Positions 45,172 through 55,104 of a DNA stretch of 64,000 bases are shown in pieces. Both the position numbers and the translations under genes were made by a program. Location: the NCBI GenBank assembly GCA_018340375.1, contig JAFFJZ010000001.1:11736001-11800000 (forward strand), read 5' to 3'. How positions within the stretch are numbered: position 1 is the first letter of the stretch; each line of letters opens with the position of its first letter. The notes below the pieces were generated by a model. That model searched no databases. It had not been told where the DNA came from and saw only the letters and a list, made by a program, of their open reading frames with translations. This stretch comes from Gonatopus flavifemur. Taxonomy: Eukaryota; Arthropoda; Insecta; Hymenoptera; Dryinidae.

Positions 45172-45588
45172 CCCTGCTCAAAATTTCCTATAGAAAACGA
45201 TAAAATTTTTCCTATCGGTTTCAATGTGGTTTCTGGAACTGGAATTCCTGATGCTCTATCGTGGATTTATGATGAAATTTTATCGATTCTTGTCGTATTC
45301 CATAGGATTTAAGAGGTATGTATCTGGTTTTATCGTGAAATTTCTATGGAAGATGTACCACTTATTTGGAAGGAAACAGGTTATATTTTTCCAGATAATT
45401 AATACTTTTTCTATGGGAATTTCACGATAAAACCAAATACATATATCCTCAATCCTATAGAATAAAATAAGAATCGATAAAATTCTATCGTAAATCCACT
45501 ATACAGCATCGGGAATTCCAGTTTCAGAAACCACATTGAAACCGATAGGGAAAATTTTAACGTTTTCTACGGGAAATTTTTAACAGGG
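45172..45588. mobile_element. Foldback element, CCCTGCTCAAAATTTCC ends, 417 bp, nested in another palindrome
   Basis: CCCTGCTCAAAATTTCC at the left pairs with GGAAATTTTTAACAGGG at the right. Long arms such as ATCGGTTTCAATGTGGTTTC pair with GAAACCACATTGAAACCGAT. The flanks share CAA (45169-45171, 45589-45591), a 3-bp rather than 2-bp match. Outside it, CGACGAGTCATATTCCGAAG (~45063) pairs with TTTCGGAATACAACTCGTCG (~45599), so it inserted into an older palindrome spanning about 45040-45650. Confidence 0.78.
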
Positions 45589-46042
45589 CAACGAACTTTC
45601 GGAATACAACTCGTCGGGATACGAACAATATTGTCAGAAGGTTATGGGCTTGCCGAGCTAGGTGACGTGGTATTCGGTGCTACTTGGAGCTAGATTTGAA
45701 TTCACAGTATAGGGCTAGATCGTTGCCAGATTATTTGAAATATTGCCAAATCCAAGTGCTAAAAAAGAAGCGAAAAAGCAAAAATTATTGCTAATTCATG
45801 AATTCGACGCACTGCTCCATTTTTATCTGCATTTCCGGCAAACTATCACTGCTATGTAGTATTAAAACCTATTTCCTTATTTTATCATCACATCTATATT
45901 ACCAAATCCTGATCAATCCAGGTAGAACTACATCAATCCTGTTCCAAATATACATATAGGATCACATAAACCATTGAGTTTTATGTGTTCTTATGAGATT
46001 TGATAAGGAGAGCTGTTGTGCTAAATTCAATTCAATCCCATA

Positions 46043-46130
46043 CCCAGATAATACAAGAATTCTAAAAGAGCTTCTTATGAGTACATTGTATTTGTTATGA
46101 GTTCTTTAGGAACTTTTGTGCTATCTGGAA
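46043..46130. repeat. Short CCCAGATAA...GTGCTATCTGG palindrome
   Basis: Begins CCCAGATAATACAAGAATTC and ends AACTTTTGTGCTATCTGG. The interior pairs AAGAGCTTCTTATGAG with TTATGAGTTCTTTAG only partly. Same end family as 60746-60852; TA precedes it and lies 1-2 bp beyond its end. Confidence 0.6.
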
Positions 46131-46729
46131 TACAGGGTTGGGTACCATAATATGTTGTGGTCTGTGTAAGCTACGTATGCAGATCTTTAGGTCTTATGCA
46201 TGGAATAATGAACGCATGAGGTAAACACCAGTCAGCCCTGATTTTCCTGATTTGTTGAAAACTAGTACTTTTCAGTAATTTCCCTGATTGAAATTTCAAA
46301 ACTGTGAATTTGTTTCAATCATAAGCTAAGTTCGTTTACCGATGTCCCAAGTTACCCCAACTCGCTCCAAGTATTTTGGATTCGCTACTTCCAGTTTAAG
46401 CAACGAAATGATTGGTTTGGTACAAGTTGGAGCAACTCAGGGCACGTAGAACGAACGAACCTATAGTACTTCAAGTATGAAAGAATCTAATTCGAATTGA
46501 TAAGAGTGTTCGAAAATGAATTATTTTGAACGAAATTTGAGAATTAGACACGTTATTAGAGAAATCACATATATATACTTCAATGACTTCAATGCAACAT
46601 ATAAAAGCTGAAAATAGTGCCAGATATCGAGTCCAAATGCTATTTATAGTGCTCAGTGCTGGACCTGAAATTTCAGTGCTAAATCTAGCAACCGCGTTGC
46701 TATTCTGGCAACACTGGATCAGTGTCCTC

Positions 46730-47151
46730 AGATTGAATTCGCAAACGTTACAGACATAGACTATGTTTCCACCAGACAGTAATAGAAGAGGATTGTAATG
46801 GAATTGTCTAATCGCGATGGTAAACACCCGGGTAGACCTCCGTTGTCCCGAAGGTCCGTTAGCCCGAAATTTGCTTATTGATTGAAAACTAGTAGTTTTT
46901 AGAGAAATTAACTGTTTCAAGTTCGTTGGAGCAGCAGTGACAGATGTGATTGTGGGTCCGTGTGAAAAAAGAAAGGGTACGGTTGCGCGCGTGACCTAGC
47001 ATGCTTTCTCCTCCGCTCTCCCGTCGACGATCTTGTGTGGAACAGAGAAAGCATACTAGATTGCGCGCGCGACTGTACTCTCTCTTTTTTCACACGGACC
47101 CGCAATCACAACTGTGTGTGCAACGTTTGCGAGTCTAATCTGAGAACACTG
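46730..47151. mobile_element. hAT-type MITE, CAGTGT ends, 422 bp, with an inner palindrome
   Basis: CAGTGTCCTCAGATTG at the left; inverted right end CAGTGTTCTCAGATTAG. A perfect 8-bp duplication CACTGGAT at 46722-46729 and 47152-47159. Inside, 46946-47109 is another palindrome: GTGATTGTGGGTCCGTGTGA pairs with CACACGGACCCGCAATCAC, with TGCGCGCG and GCATGCTTTCTC/GAGAAAGCATAC words. Confidence 0.87.
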
Positions 47152-47315
47152 CACTGGATACGAAATTTCGGAGCAATCGTTTTTCAGAATAACTGAACTT
47201 CGGTGTAAAACAGGTCTACCGAGCTAATTGAGCCCTACCTGGTCTTACCTTTGATTTCAGGCCATTGAACTTTTGGACATTGCACTCCTTAATTGCCCTC
47301 CCATTGCAGGCCTTA

Positions 47316-47451
47316 CCCTGGGTACTTATGCTAGCGACTGTCGCGCGCGACATCATTAGAAGAAAAAGGAGGAAAGATGTTTCCAAAACTCGGATCTCTT
47401 TTTTCTTCCAATGATATCGCGCGCGACAGTCGCTAGTATGAGCACCCGGGG
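47316..47451. mobile_element. MITE with TTA target duplication, 136 bp
   Basis: Left CCCTGGGTACTTATGCTAGC, right GCTAGTATGAGCACCCGGGG, arms continuing through GACTGTCGCGCGCGA. TTA at 47313-47315 and 47452-47454. A 3-bp TTA duplication is typical of PIF/Harbinger. The interior has AGAAGAAAAAGGAGG / CTCTTTTTTCTTC. Confidence 0.8.
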
Positions 47452-47488
47452 TTAGGCTGAAATTTTATAGCATCAAGCGTCAACATTA

Positions 47489-47774
47489 GACTAGGCGGAT
47501 GGGAGCCAAATTAACGAAAAACCAAATCAACGAAAAGTTGGTTGAAAAGAGAGATACGTCACACTCTCTTCTTTCAAACACTGATTTCTTTGATTTGTCT
47601 TTTCGTTGATTTGGTCCCTATCCGGCTGGGCTCCCATGCAGCCGGATTGTCCGGAACGGAACACTCACAATTTGTGGATCCCTAGTGTTTTTATAGTTAT
47701 ATTCAAATGAGACTAGTATTCTACCAATGAGGATCGTTTCGTTTCGGACAATCCGGTTGCATGGGAGCCCAGCC
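47489..47774. mobile_element. TTA-target MITE, GGCTGGGCTCCCATGC ends, split at its left tip by a hAT-like MITE
   Basis: GGCTGGGCTCCCATGCAGCC (from 47624) pairs with GGTTGCATGGGAGCCCAGCC (ending 47774), with interior CGGATTGTCCG... / CGGACAATCCG. Its first eight bases exist twice: GACTAGGC at 47489-47496 and GGCTGGGC at 47624-47631, flanking the 127-bp insertion 47497-47623. TTA at 47486-47488 and 47775-47777 is then the target duplication. Confidence 0.72.
47497..47623. mobile_element. hAT-like MITE, GGATRGGRRCCAAAT ends, 127 bp
   Basis: GGATGGGAGCCAAATTAACG at the left pairs with CGTTGATTTGGTCCCTATCC at the right. Flanked by GACTAGGC / GGCTGGGC (6 of 8 identical). A cleaner copy with a perfect 8-bp duplication lies at 56262-56383. 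Confidence 0.7.
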
Positions 47775-47777
47775 TTA

Positions 47778-48054
47778 AGCTGACATTTCATGGGCAGTGA
47801 TGCCAGTATTCCCTAGGAAAATCTTCAGATTTTTTGGCATTGGTCATTTCTTTTCAAATTGTAAATATGATTGGCCGGTTGTACAAGAAATAACCAATCA
47901 TCAGATGCTGAAGATTTTTTTAGGGAATACTGGCAACGCTGTTCATGGGGTGTCGAGCGGCAGCGTCAACATTGGAAGAAAAGGGAGGTCCGCTCGGTTC
48001 CCTTTTTTATTCCAATTTTGACGGTGCCGCTCGACGCCCCATGAAATGTCAGCT
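47778..48054. mobile_element. TTA-target MITE, AGCTGACATTTCATGGG ends, hosting a hAT MITE
   Basis: AGCTGACATTTCATGGG at the left pairs with CCCATGAAATGTCAGCT at the right; arms GTCGAGCGGCAGCGTCAACA / GACGGTGCCGCTCGAC. TTA at 47775-47777 and 48055-48057. Contains 47795-47941; without it the element is 122 bp. It shares its flanking TTA trinucleotides with the neighbours on both sides. Confidence 0.82.
47795..47941. mobile_element. hAT-type MITE, CAGTGATGCCAGTATTCCC ends, 147 bp
   Basis: CAGTGATGCCAGTATTCCCT at the left; the right end, inverted, reads CAGCGTTGCCAGTATTCCCT. A perfect 8-bp duplication TTCATGGG at 47787-47794 and 47942-47949. Inserted into the MITE 47778-48054. Confidence 0.88.
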
Positions 48055-48057
48055 TTA

Positions 48058-48187
48058 GGCTGCTCTCCCATGGACCGGAATTTCTAGGGAACGGAACGGA
48101 ATCCACAGACCCAATTGGTTCATGGATAGTAACTTACTAGAATTCCCTGTAAATCCCCCAAAAATTCCGGTCCATGGGAGAGTAGCC
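48058..48187. mobile_element. TTA-target MITE, GGCTGCTCTCCCATGG ends, 130 bp
   Basis: GGCTGCTCTCCCATGGACCG pairs with CGGTCCATGGGAGAGTAGCC. TTA at 48055-48057 and 48188-48190. Its left TTA is the same trinucleotide that ends the preceding MITE. Confidence 0.82.
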
Positions 48188-48201
48188 TTAGAATAAAATG
48201 A

Positions 48202-48985
48202 GCTGTTCCCTAACGGATCTGGGTGAACCGACAAGCGACCAAAAATTTCGGTCACATTTTGGTGGAAAATTTTGGTTTTGGTAACTTGTTAGTCGTTTAG
48301 GATCACTTATATATATATAAACTGGATACAACATACCCTATGTTGCGAGCCAAAGTAAGTGGATCCAATTGAACGACGGACATGTTTGGAATGTATCTTC
48401 AGCGCCATCTAATGGTAAGCCAAGTTCTTAGGAAAAAATGAATCAACATTAGGATTAAAATAATAAAATATTGAGCCAAATGAAAAATACACTATAATTT
48501 CACAATAGATAATATGAGAATGAATTATTGGAAGATTTCATTGCATTCCCAAGAGTGAGTATTGCATTTCAGAATGGATTAGTTGATATTCTGAGTCATT
48601 TTATTGTGACAACTTGGCTTACAACTATACGGCGCTAATAAAACTCTCTAAACATGTCTGCTCCATTATATATATATATATATATATACATTTTTTCAAC
48701 GAAAATTCAACCAATCTCAATTTGGTGATTTTTCGGTTATTTTGTGTTGATTTTCTAGGTTTTTACTCCAAAAATACCAAAAAGATTCCGAAAACGGACC
48801 ACATTTTTAGATGACCTTTTGGTGGCAGATTTGTTCTGAGCAACCGTTAGTTTTCGGTCACAAATAGGTCATGATATGGTGAAAACCATCTGGGTAACCA
48901 TTTTCTGACCAAATTTTCACCAAACCAAAAAATAACCGAAAGTAAACCAAAAAGATTGGTCACTTTGGAATCGCTAGGGAACAAC
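48202..48985. repeat. Long palindromic element, TGTTCCCTA ends, with TA microsatellites
   Basis: TGTTCCCTAACGG at the left and CGCTAGGGAACA at the right; arms GCGACCAAAAATTTCGGTCAC / AAGATTGGTCAC and TTTGGTTTTGGTAAC / AACCAAAAAATAACCG. TATATATA runs at ~48309 and ~48665. No clear duplication. Confidence 0.55.
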
Positions 48986-49128
48986 GTGTTGACGTTCAAA
49001 AGCTTTCACTTCTTTATGATTGGCTGATTCTGATGGAACTATCAATCATATCCTCTTCTTCATAGGAATCCACCAATCAACGAAAAGTGAAAGCTTTTCA
49101 ACGGCAACACTGAAAGAGGGGAACTGTG
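48979..49128. repeat. Palindrome with CAACACTG-type end (hAT-like)
   Basis: GTTCAAAAGCTTTCACTTC pairs with GAAAAGTGAAAGCTTTTCAAC, and the right end reads GGCAACACTG as in hAT MITEs here. TGATTGGCTGATTC / ATCCACCAATCA in the interior. Left end and duplication not resolved. Confidence 0.45.
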
Positions 49129-49380
49129 TGCTGTCTCTTTTCTTCTAATGTTGACGCTTGATGCTCAACACCCCATGAAATTCCAGCGATAGAATGAACT
49201 TTTTTTCAATGAGAAATGTACAGATTTCGAATTGGCTTTATGAAAATTGAATGATTCTAAACAAATTTGAATCATTTTTCAATCAGATATTCGCACTAAC
49301 AATCAATTTGTTTGAATGATTCCATTTTCATAGGGCCGTGGAAGGTTGAAGTTTGAACGTAGTCACAACAATCTGTTTAC

Positions 49381-49570
49381 GAAATTTTTGTGCGTAATCC
49401 TTTAGATGCGAAAAAGACGCTGCAAAAGCCAAGGCAACATAACCTCACATATCGTGGTACCAAAGAGAAATAAAGAACGCGGGCTTTGACGAATGATGGT
49501 AAAAAAATAATTATTATAAAATTTTCTTCAGATATCTTCTACTTTTATACATATTCTTAATTTTTATTCC
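49381..49570 (+). other. Possible 5' untranslated exon and intron of the THAP gene
   Basis: A less AT-rich stretch ends in GAATGATG|GTAAAA (~49499) and an acceptor TTTATTCCAG follows at ~49574, 325 bp before the THAP start codon. Suggestive of a spliced leader exon only. Confidence 0.3.
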
Positions 49571-49898
49571 AGCGTAACTTTTCTAACCCGCAAGAAACAT
49601 TGGAGTTCCGTTGATTCATATGTCAAAAGTTTTTGAGTGGAAAGCAGTGTTTCCAATGTAACTGTTGAAATCAAATTCGAATTATTTGCGTGCAAATGAA
49701 TTATTCAACTGCTGTCAATAAGTAAATTGACAAGTTCTTGAGTTTATCGCCATATCCGTCATAAAAGTGTGATAATTGGAGAACGTGATTCAAATGATAT
49801 TAAAATGTTCATTCTCGAACGTAACTAACCTCATTCGTTCCATCATCATGATTCTCATCTAATATATACCTTGACGTGAATAAAATAATTCAAAAACA

Positions 49899-51788
49899 AT
49901 GCCACATCCCTGCGCGGTATGCGGTCGTTCACGCTTGAACCCCAAAAATCGGGAAGAAGAGTACATGTTTTTTGGGTTTCCAGTGAACGACGAAGAACGC
50001 TGTAAGAAATGGTTGGAGTTTTGTTGTCGCGAAGATCTTTATAAACTGACGAAAAAGCAACTTCTACAACGCATGGTATGTTCAAAACACTTTGAACAAA
50101 AAGATTTCTTGAATGAATATTTTGATAGATTGAATTGTACGGCTGTACCATCCATATACGACCCAAAGCAGAGTTTATATAATATAACATGTATATTATG
50201 CGGTCGTTCACGACGAGATCCACCTGACGCGGAATGGGATGGTACGACGTTTCATCATTTCCCTGGGGAGGAATTTCGTTGCTTGAATTGGTTAGATTTC
50301 GTAGGAGTAGATTCCTATTATAGACTTACTAGAAAAGAAATATTATTCTGTTACATTTGTTCCAAACATTTTGATCGCTCACAGTTCATGGAAGGTTATA
50401 AGAGTAGATTGGTAGATAACGCGGTACCAAATATTCGTAATCCTGATGAAGGAGACGAACCAGAATCATATCCCACAGAGTTGCCTTGTGAAGTAAAATA
50501 TATCCACATAGAGAAGTCACAAAATTTGGAACCATTGTCACCAGCGGTGCTCGAGAGTAAGGCTTGCGCCGCCTGCGGAAGATCGAGAAACGATCCCAGA
50601 AATAAAGCCGAGAGGTATAAGTTCCATCCATTTCCCGCTTACGAGATCGGAAGATGTTTGAGATGGTGTCAATTCTTGGGCAGAGAGGATCTACTCAAAA
50701 TGTCACCCAATCAAATAAGAAAATTAGTCCTCTGTTCTAAACACTTTCAAATTGGTCAGAGTTTTCATAAAATTGGACCTTGCGACGCGGTGCCGACCAT
50801 CAGAGACATCACGGAAGAAAGTTTAATGAATGCTTCGGAAAATATGGATGAAGATCAAGAAGATGATTCAGGATTATCCAAGGGGAACAAGAGACTTCTC
50901 TCAAGACCTTTAGTGTCGAGTAAAAAACCAAAGGTAGATAATAAACCAATGCCATTAGCGAAGAAACGTGGCAAATCCAGAAGACCTACGTCCATCAACA
51001 TTCCGCGACCAATTCAGAATATCGATCATCAGTTGATGAGAAAAATTCCCTTACCATCGACTTCTAATTGGAAAATTCAATATCTCGATCAATTTCAACC
51101 TATAACCATAGCGAATAACATTCAATCAAACTTCACGAATGCCGACCCTAACTTGAAAAAAGTCATCCTACCGTTTACGGGCAACATATCCAATTTGGGC
51201 ACTCCAATTCCAGTTCATAGTTTAGCGAGTATACCACCGGGTTTATTGATAAAGATCAACCTCCCGGAACAAGAACAGAATCAAGTTAAACCCAAGAAAA
51301 AACAAACTAGGGGCAGAAAGTCGAAAAAAGTCAAAGAAGAGACTGCCAAAAATACTCGACGTGAGAAACGTGGAAGATTGAAGAATGGTCAAACTCGAGC
51401 GAATGCGACAGAAATGAAAGACATTGAACAAAATTCGGATAATAGTTTATCAGAATTATTAACATTTTCCCCACAAGCACCTATGGATATAGAAAATCAA
51501 GAGGAAACTATTTTACCACATTCTATAGAAGAATTCGAGGAAGATGAAATTCAAATAAAACAGGAGTTATACTCGGAGTATACCGAAGAAGAACAAGAGG
51601 TACCTCAAGAAAAGAAGTCAACGCCGCGCAAAAGAATGACTGGAACGATGCGTCGAACTATTCTACCCATAAGAAGCGAAGTCAGATATTTCTTGCACAA
51701 AGTTGCCCCTCACATGCATCGACTACCTAAAAAGGCTAGAGCCCAGTTGAAGCTTTCCATCGTTAATATGGTGATCGATCACTTGTAA
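49899..51788 (+). CDS. Triple-THAP zinc-finger protein with C-terminal BESS-like motif, single exon, 629 residues
   Basis: Predicted nuclear DNA-binding protein. Three consecutive THAP (C2CH) fingers: C5, C8, C61, H64; C98, C101, C154, H157; C223, C226, C279, H282. The gap between second and third ligand is 52 residues in all three. Each finger has the CGRSR start, the conserved proline (FGFP, HHFP, HPFP), a central tryptophan, CSKHF, and ends in the THAP box (AVPSI, AVPNI, AVPTI). Residues ~330-530 are basic and proline/asparagine-rich (KKRGKSRRPTS, KPKKKQTRGRKSKK), likely nuclear localisation. The last ~34 residues (YFLHKVAPHMHRLPKKARAQ then LKLSIVNMVIDHL) fit the BESS protein-interaction motif. 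The start has a good context (AAAACAATG). No transposase domain follows the fingers, so this is a host regulator rather than a P-element. The precise orthologue is not identified. Confidence 0.9.
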   Translation: MPHPCAVCGRSRLNPKNREEEYMFFGFPVNDEERCKKWLEFCCREDLYKLTKKQLLQRMVCSKHFEQKDFLNEYFDRLNCTAVPSIYDPKQSLYNITCILCGRSRRDPPDAEWDGTTFHHFPGEEFRCLNWLDFVGVDSYYRLTRKEILFCYICSKHFDRSQFMEGYKSRLVDNAVPNIRNPDEGDEPESYPTELPCEVKYIHIEKSQNLEPLSPAVLESKACAACGRSRNDPRNKAERYKFHPFPAYEIGRCLRWCQFLGREDLLKMSPNQIRKLVLCSKHFQIGQSFHKIGPCDAVPTIRDITEESLMNASENMDEDQEDDSGLSKGNKRLLSRPLVSSKKPKVDNKPMPLAKKRGKSRRPTSINIPRPIQNIDHQLMRKIPLPSTSNWKIQYLDQFQPITIANNIQSNFTNADPNLKKVILPFTGNISNLGTPIPVHSLASIPPGLLIKINLPEQEQNQVKPKKKQTRGRKSKKVKEETAKNTRREKRGRLKNGQTRANATEMKDIEQNSDNSLSELLTFSPQAPMDIENQEETILPHSIEEFEEDEIQIKQELYSEYTEEEQEVPQEKKSTPRKRMTGTMRRTILPIRSEVRYFLHKVAPHMHRLPKKARAQLKLSIVNMVIDHL

Positions 51789-52046
51789 ATTTGTGCTTTT
51801 TATATTTTCTATCTTTCCAAGGGAATAATATTAACTGTAATGTGAAAAATTGTAATTGATCGCTACTATTACATCTTATCGTTAGTATATTCAAATGACC
51901 AGTTATGAAAATTCTTTAAATATAGATAGAATCAAAAACTTTATTTTAATTGTACTTGGCCGGATAATTGGAACAGTAATTGGTAGAAAGGATGAATCTT
52001 TGTTCAAAATTTTATAGATCAACAAACATAGTTTGTTTCCTTTTGA

Positions 52047-52180
52047 GGAGATATTAGCATTGTGGTACCAGCCAAATCATTTATTCCACATTATTCAAAC
52101 ATAGATGTGTTTTTATTGCACAATTTTCGAATAATTTGGAATCAACAATTTGGCTTGTATACCGTGGCACTGGTATCCCC
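52047..52180. mobile_element. TTAA-target MITE, 134 bp
   Basis: GGAGATATTAGCATTGTGGTACC at the left relates to the right end GGTATCCCC; CAGCCAAATCATTTATTCC pairs with GGAATCAACAATTTGGCT. The left flank TTGA is a mutated TTAA; the right flank TTAA is exact (52181-52184). Same family as 42229-42578. Confidence 0.72.
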
Positions 52181-52184
52181 TTAA

Positions 52185-53901
52185 TTCACTCGAATACCAC
52201 ATCTTGAACCTGACTAAATATTTGTCGGGTGTACGTAAGTGTTTACAGATATGTATGTAAATGCACACACCAAATACACATAGCATCCCACAATTCGCGC
52301 GCAAAAATTGGGAATTTCATATTCGAAAAGTACATAGCATTTGAAATCTCACCAAGGAAATTAGTTTATACAAAAATATTAGGCGTTGGAGCGCCAGGAA
52401 TTGTCTTGCGTAAAGATTCTTTGAAAACAAAAATAATACAGTGACATTTAATAATGCACATTTTGAGATGCATTGAAAATCAATACTTGTTCAAAATCTT
52501 TTCACGAATGAATGCGAATTTTGGAAGACTTTGTGTATATATATTATGTATATATGATATTTTCTTTTTAATGATAAATACGCATAGTTCTTTGCAATAG
52601 GATATCAAACAATTTTGCGTTGTTTGTCCTATGAATGAAGTTTCAATTATTTTCATAAATAATTATTAGAAAATTTTTAATTCCTTTCGATATTCATCAT
52701 GTTTTAAAATTCAAAATACAACTTTGCAATTTTATTCTTTATTCAAAATTGTGAAACAACTTGAAAAATTAGTTTCAAACATTTACTTTGACGTTCCCAA
52801 AGGGACCTTGAAGTAAGCTTACTGTTTTAAAATTGTAAATGAATTCTAATTTCAATTTGAAAATAATAAATCAATGATACGTTACATTGGAGTTGATTTT
52901 TAATTTAGTCACATTCTTTATCAAGTATTTGAACGAATTGTCGAAGGATGAATGAATGAATGAATGAATGATTTTCAATTTTATTTAATGAATTTTCTGT
53001 GAATAAAAATGCAGAAATTATATTTTCCTATTCTCAACGCATAATCTAGTTGAATTAATTTTCTGAAAAGAGATTCCTGCTTCAGAGTTTTTTCATCGGC
53101 TGTAAATTAATTTAAGTTCGTCCCTGTTTTTACAGAAAATCACATAGATATGATAACAATAATGAGATTCAATGTGAAGCGAAAGCATGTTGATATATAT
53201 ATATATATATATATTTGTATCTGTTTTAAATTTTTTATTAACTTCTATCTTGCTCAGTGTTTTTTTGTTTCAAGCGAATATACATACAATATTTACATTA
53301 AAAATTTAAGTAATAATAATCACAATGTCTATCGAATCCAGAACCCTGAGTAAAAAAGACAATACCAATGTGAACTAATGCCATGATTATCTTTTTCATC
53401 AAAGAGCTTGTTCTCAGAATTGAATTTCATGATTTCATCATAGCTCATTCCAAAAACATGAATATATCTTAGAGAGATCTGTTCACGGTAATGCCACAAG
53501 AGGATTTTATCACTCTGAATTTTTCCAAACTTCAATGAACTCGTTTCTCGATCAACACTCAACTCAAATTCCATTTTCATTGTAATACAAATTTTATATT
53601 CACAAGTTAAAAATAGATTCAGAAAAGCAATTTATAGAATTTGAATACTCTTTCACACTCATTATGCTTGAAATGATGAATTTATAAATATATATTTATA
53701 TATATGTATAGCTGATTTTAATGTAAATCATAAATTTGCAAGAATCAAACAATGAAAACCCTGTATTAGAAATTTCAATTTCATCTTCTGTCAAGTGTTT
53801 TTCCATTAGATCGTTGGGCATCATTTTTTTCACGTAAAGCATTTTGAAATTCAAGCACAAATTATAACATGTACATAATATAATATATTTGAATTTGAAA
53901 C
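52185..53901. other. Convergent intergenic region, no gene supported
   Basis: Between convergent THAP and CHMP3 genes. Contains GAAT tandem repeats (~52947-52968) and a TA run (~53193-53212). An 83-codon minus-strand frame (53329-53580) exists but has no recognisable domain or splice context. The 3' untranslated regions of both genes must lie here. Confidence 0.4.
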
Positions 53902-55104
53902 CTAACTGCGAAGACTTTGTAATCTGTTTCTCATCTCTTCGAGTTCTTTATCATCTTCTTCCTCCACTTCTTCTTCTTCGTCTTCTCTAGATGTGGAAGC
54001 TATAGTGGCACCCGGAGTTTCCGTCACAACCGCCGGAGCTGTGCCGAGTTGTCCTGCAGTGACTTCCCACAAAATCTGAAATGGAAAATCACATTTCAAT
54101 AGAGGAACTCAAAAAAAAAACGAACAACTAAAAATCCCTGTGGGAATCTCTTTTGCATAACCTTGTCCACTTCTTCATCGGCTTCATCCTCCATATCTTC
54201 TGAATCTTCAATCGAATCCATAGTTTCGTCGAGCATCTCTTCTATGATTCCAGCTTTCATCATTTCTTTGGATAGTTCTCTCATAGTGGCTGCAACCTCC
54301 GGTACTCTCACCAACGATTGCATAGCTTGCATGACTTCGGTTGATTTAGAAACCGAGCCTGCGACTCTGATGGTCGCTAATTGATTTTTCATTTGTAAAG
54401 CTATAGAATTCATGTGGGCTTTGGTGGTGTAAATTTTGGTACAGGATTTTCGTGCACGGATGATTTCTTTAGCAAGAATTTTACATACATCTTTATCACC
54501 TTTCTTAGCTGCTTCTTTTAACGAACGTTTAACCTTCTCTTCTTCCCGCTGTATTGCTGTAAGGAGAATTGTATTGCGATGAGATGCAACAATCATTATC
54601 CGATGTGAATTTCATAAATGAATTAAATGGTAATTGAAGTTTCATTATGTCTCAAACGAGTACAAAAATTTCTCATTTGTTGAGATAGAGGTTATCTTAT
54701 CATAAGTCTATAATCTATGAATAGTATAAGTGATGACTAGAAAAATATGATTTTGTATTGATGTCAATCAAACGTCAAAAAGTATATGAACAATATTTTG
54801 GGGATTTTTTAAATGAAAGGATAAATGACGAATGTTATTCCTTTGATTATGATGAATGCATCAGTGCTAAGAGTATTTTAATCGCTAAAAAATCTCCTTT
54901 GGAAGATATATTGAAGGAATGACTCACCTCTAACTTGTCGGTCTAACTGATAACCTTCTTTCCTGATTTTATGTGTCCATTCTTGAACCTACAATGTAAT
55001 AACGTTATAAATGAATATGGAAAAGTCAGGTTGTTGTTTTGTTGATTTCCATTTCTGACCATTTCTTTTGGGTTCTTCTCGTGGGATTTGCCAAACAACC
55101 CCAT
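53902..55104 (-). CDS. CHMP3: Charged multivesicular body protein 3 (CHMP3/Vps24), ESCRT-III subunit, 224 residues
   Basis: ESCRT-III component that co-polymerises on endosomal membranes to drive vesicle budding and membrane scission. Exons (minus strand): 55104-55060, 54988-54928, 54556-54162, 54075-53902; GT/AG junctions and phases (0, 1, 0) agree; 675 nt. N-terminus MGLFGKSHEKNPKEM, with a glycine at position 2 suitable for myristoylation, then the basic first helices (VQEWTHKIRKEGYQLDRQVR, IQREEEKVKRSLKEAAKKGD). Core: KAHMNSIALQMKNQLATIRV and PEVAATMRELSKEMMKAGII. Acidic autoinhibitory C-terminal part and final MIT-interacting motif (EEMRNRLQSLRS). Length equals the family (222 in human). 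It converges with the THAP gene across 2.1 kb. Confidence 0.95.

Larger units (their letters stand above)
47455..49185. mobile_element. Outer AGCTGAAATTTCATGGG-family palindrome, split by a chain of later insertions
   Basis: The left arm GGCTGAAATTTTATAGC, then CATCAAGCGTCAACATTA, is matched inverted at 49145-49185 (TAATGTTGACGCTTGATG, then CATGAAATTCCAGC). The intact relative is 47778-48054. Everything between 47489 and ~49130 appears to be later insertions. The right boundary is approximate. Confidence 0.6.

Noticed and set aside
53329..53580. 83-codon minus-strand frame as a small gene
   Set aside because: No recognisable domain, no signal of splicing or conservation; compatible with chance in AT-rich DNA.
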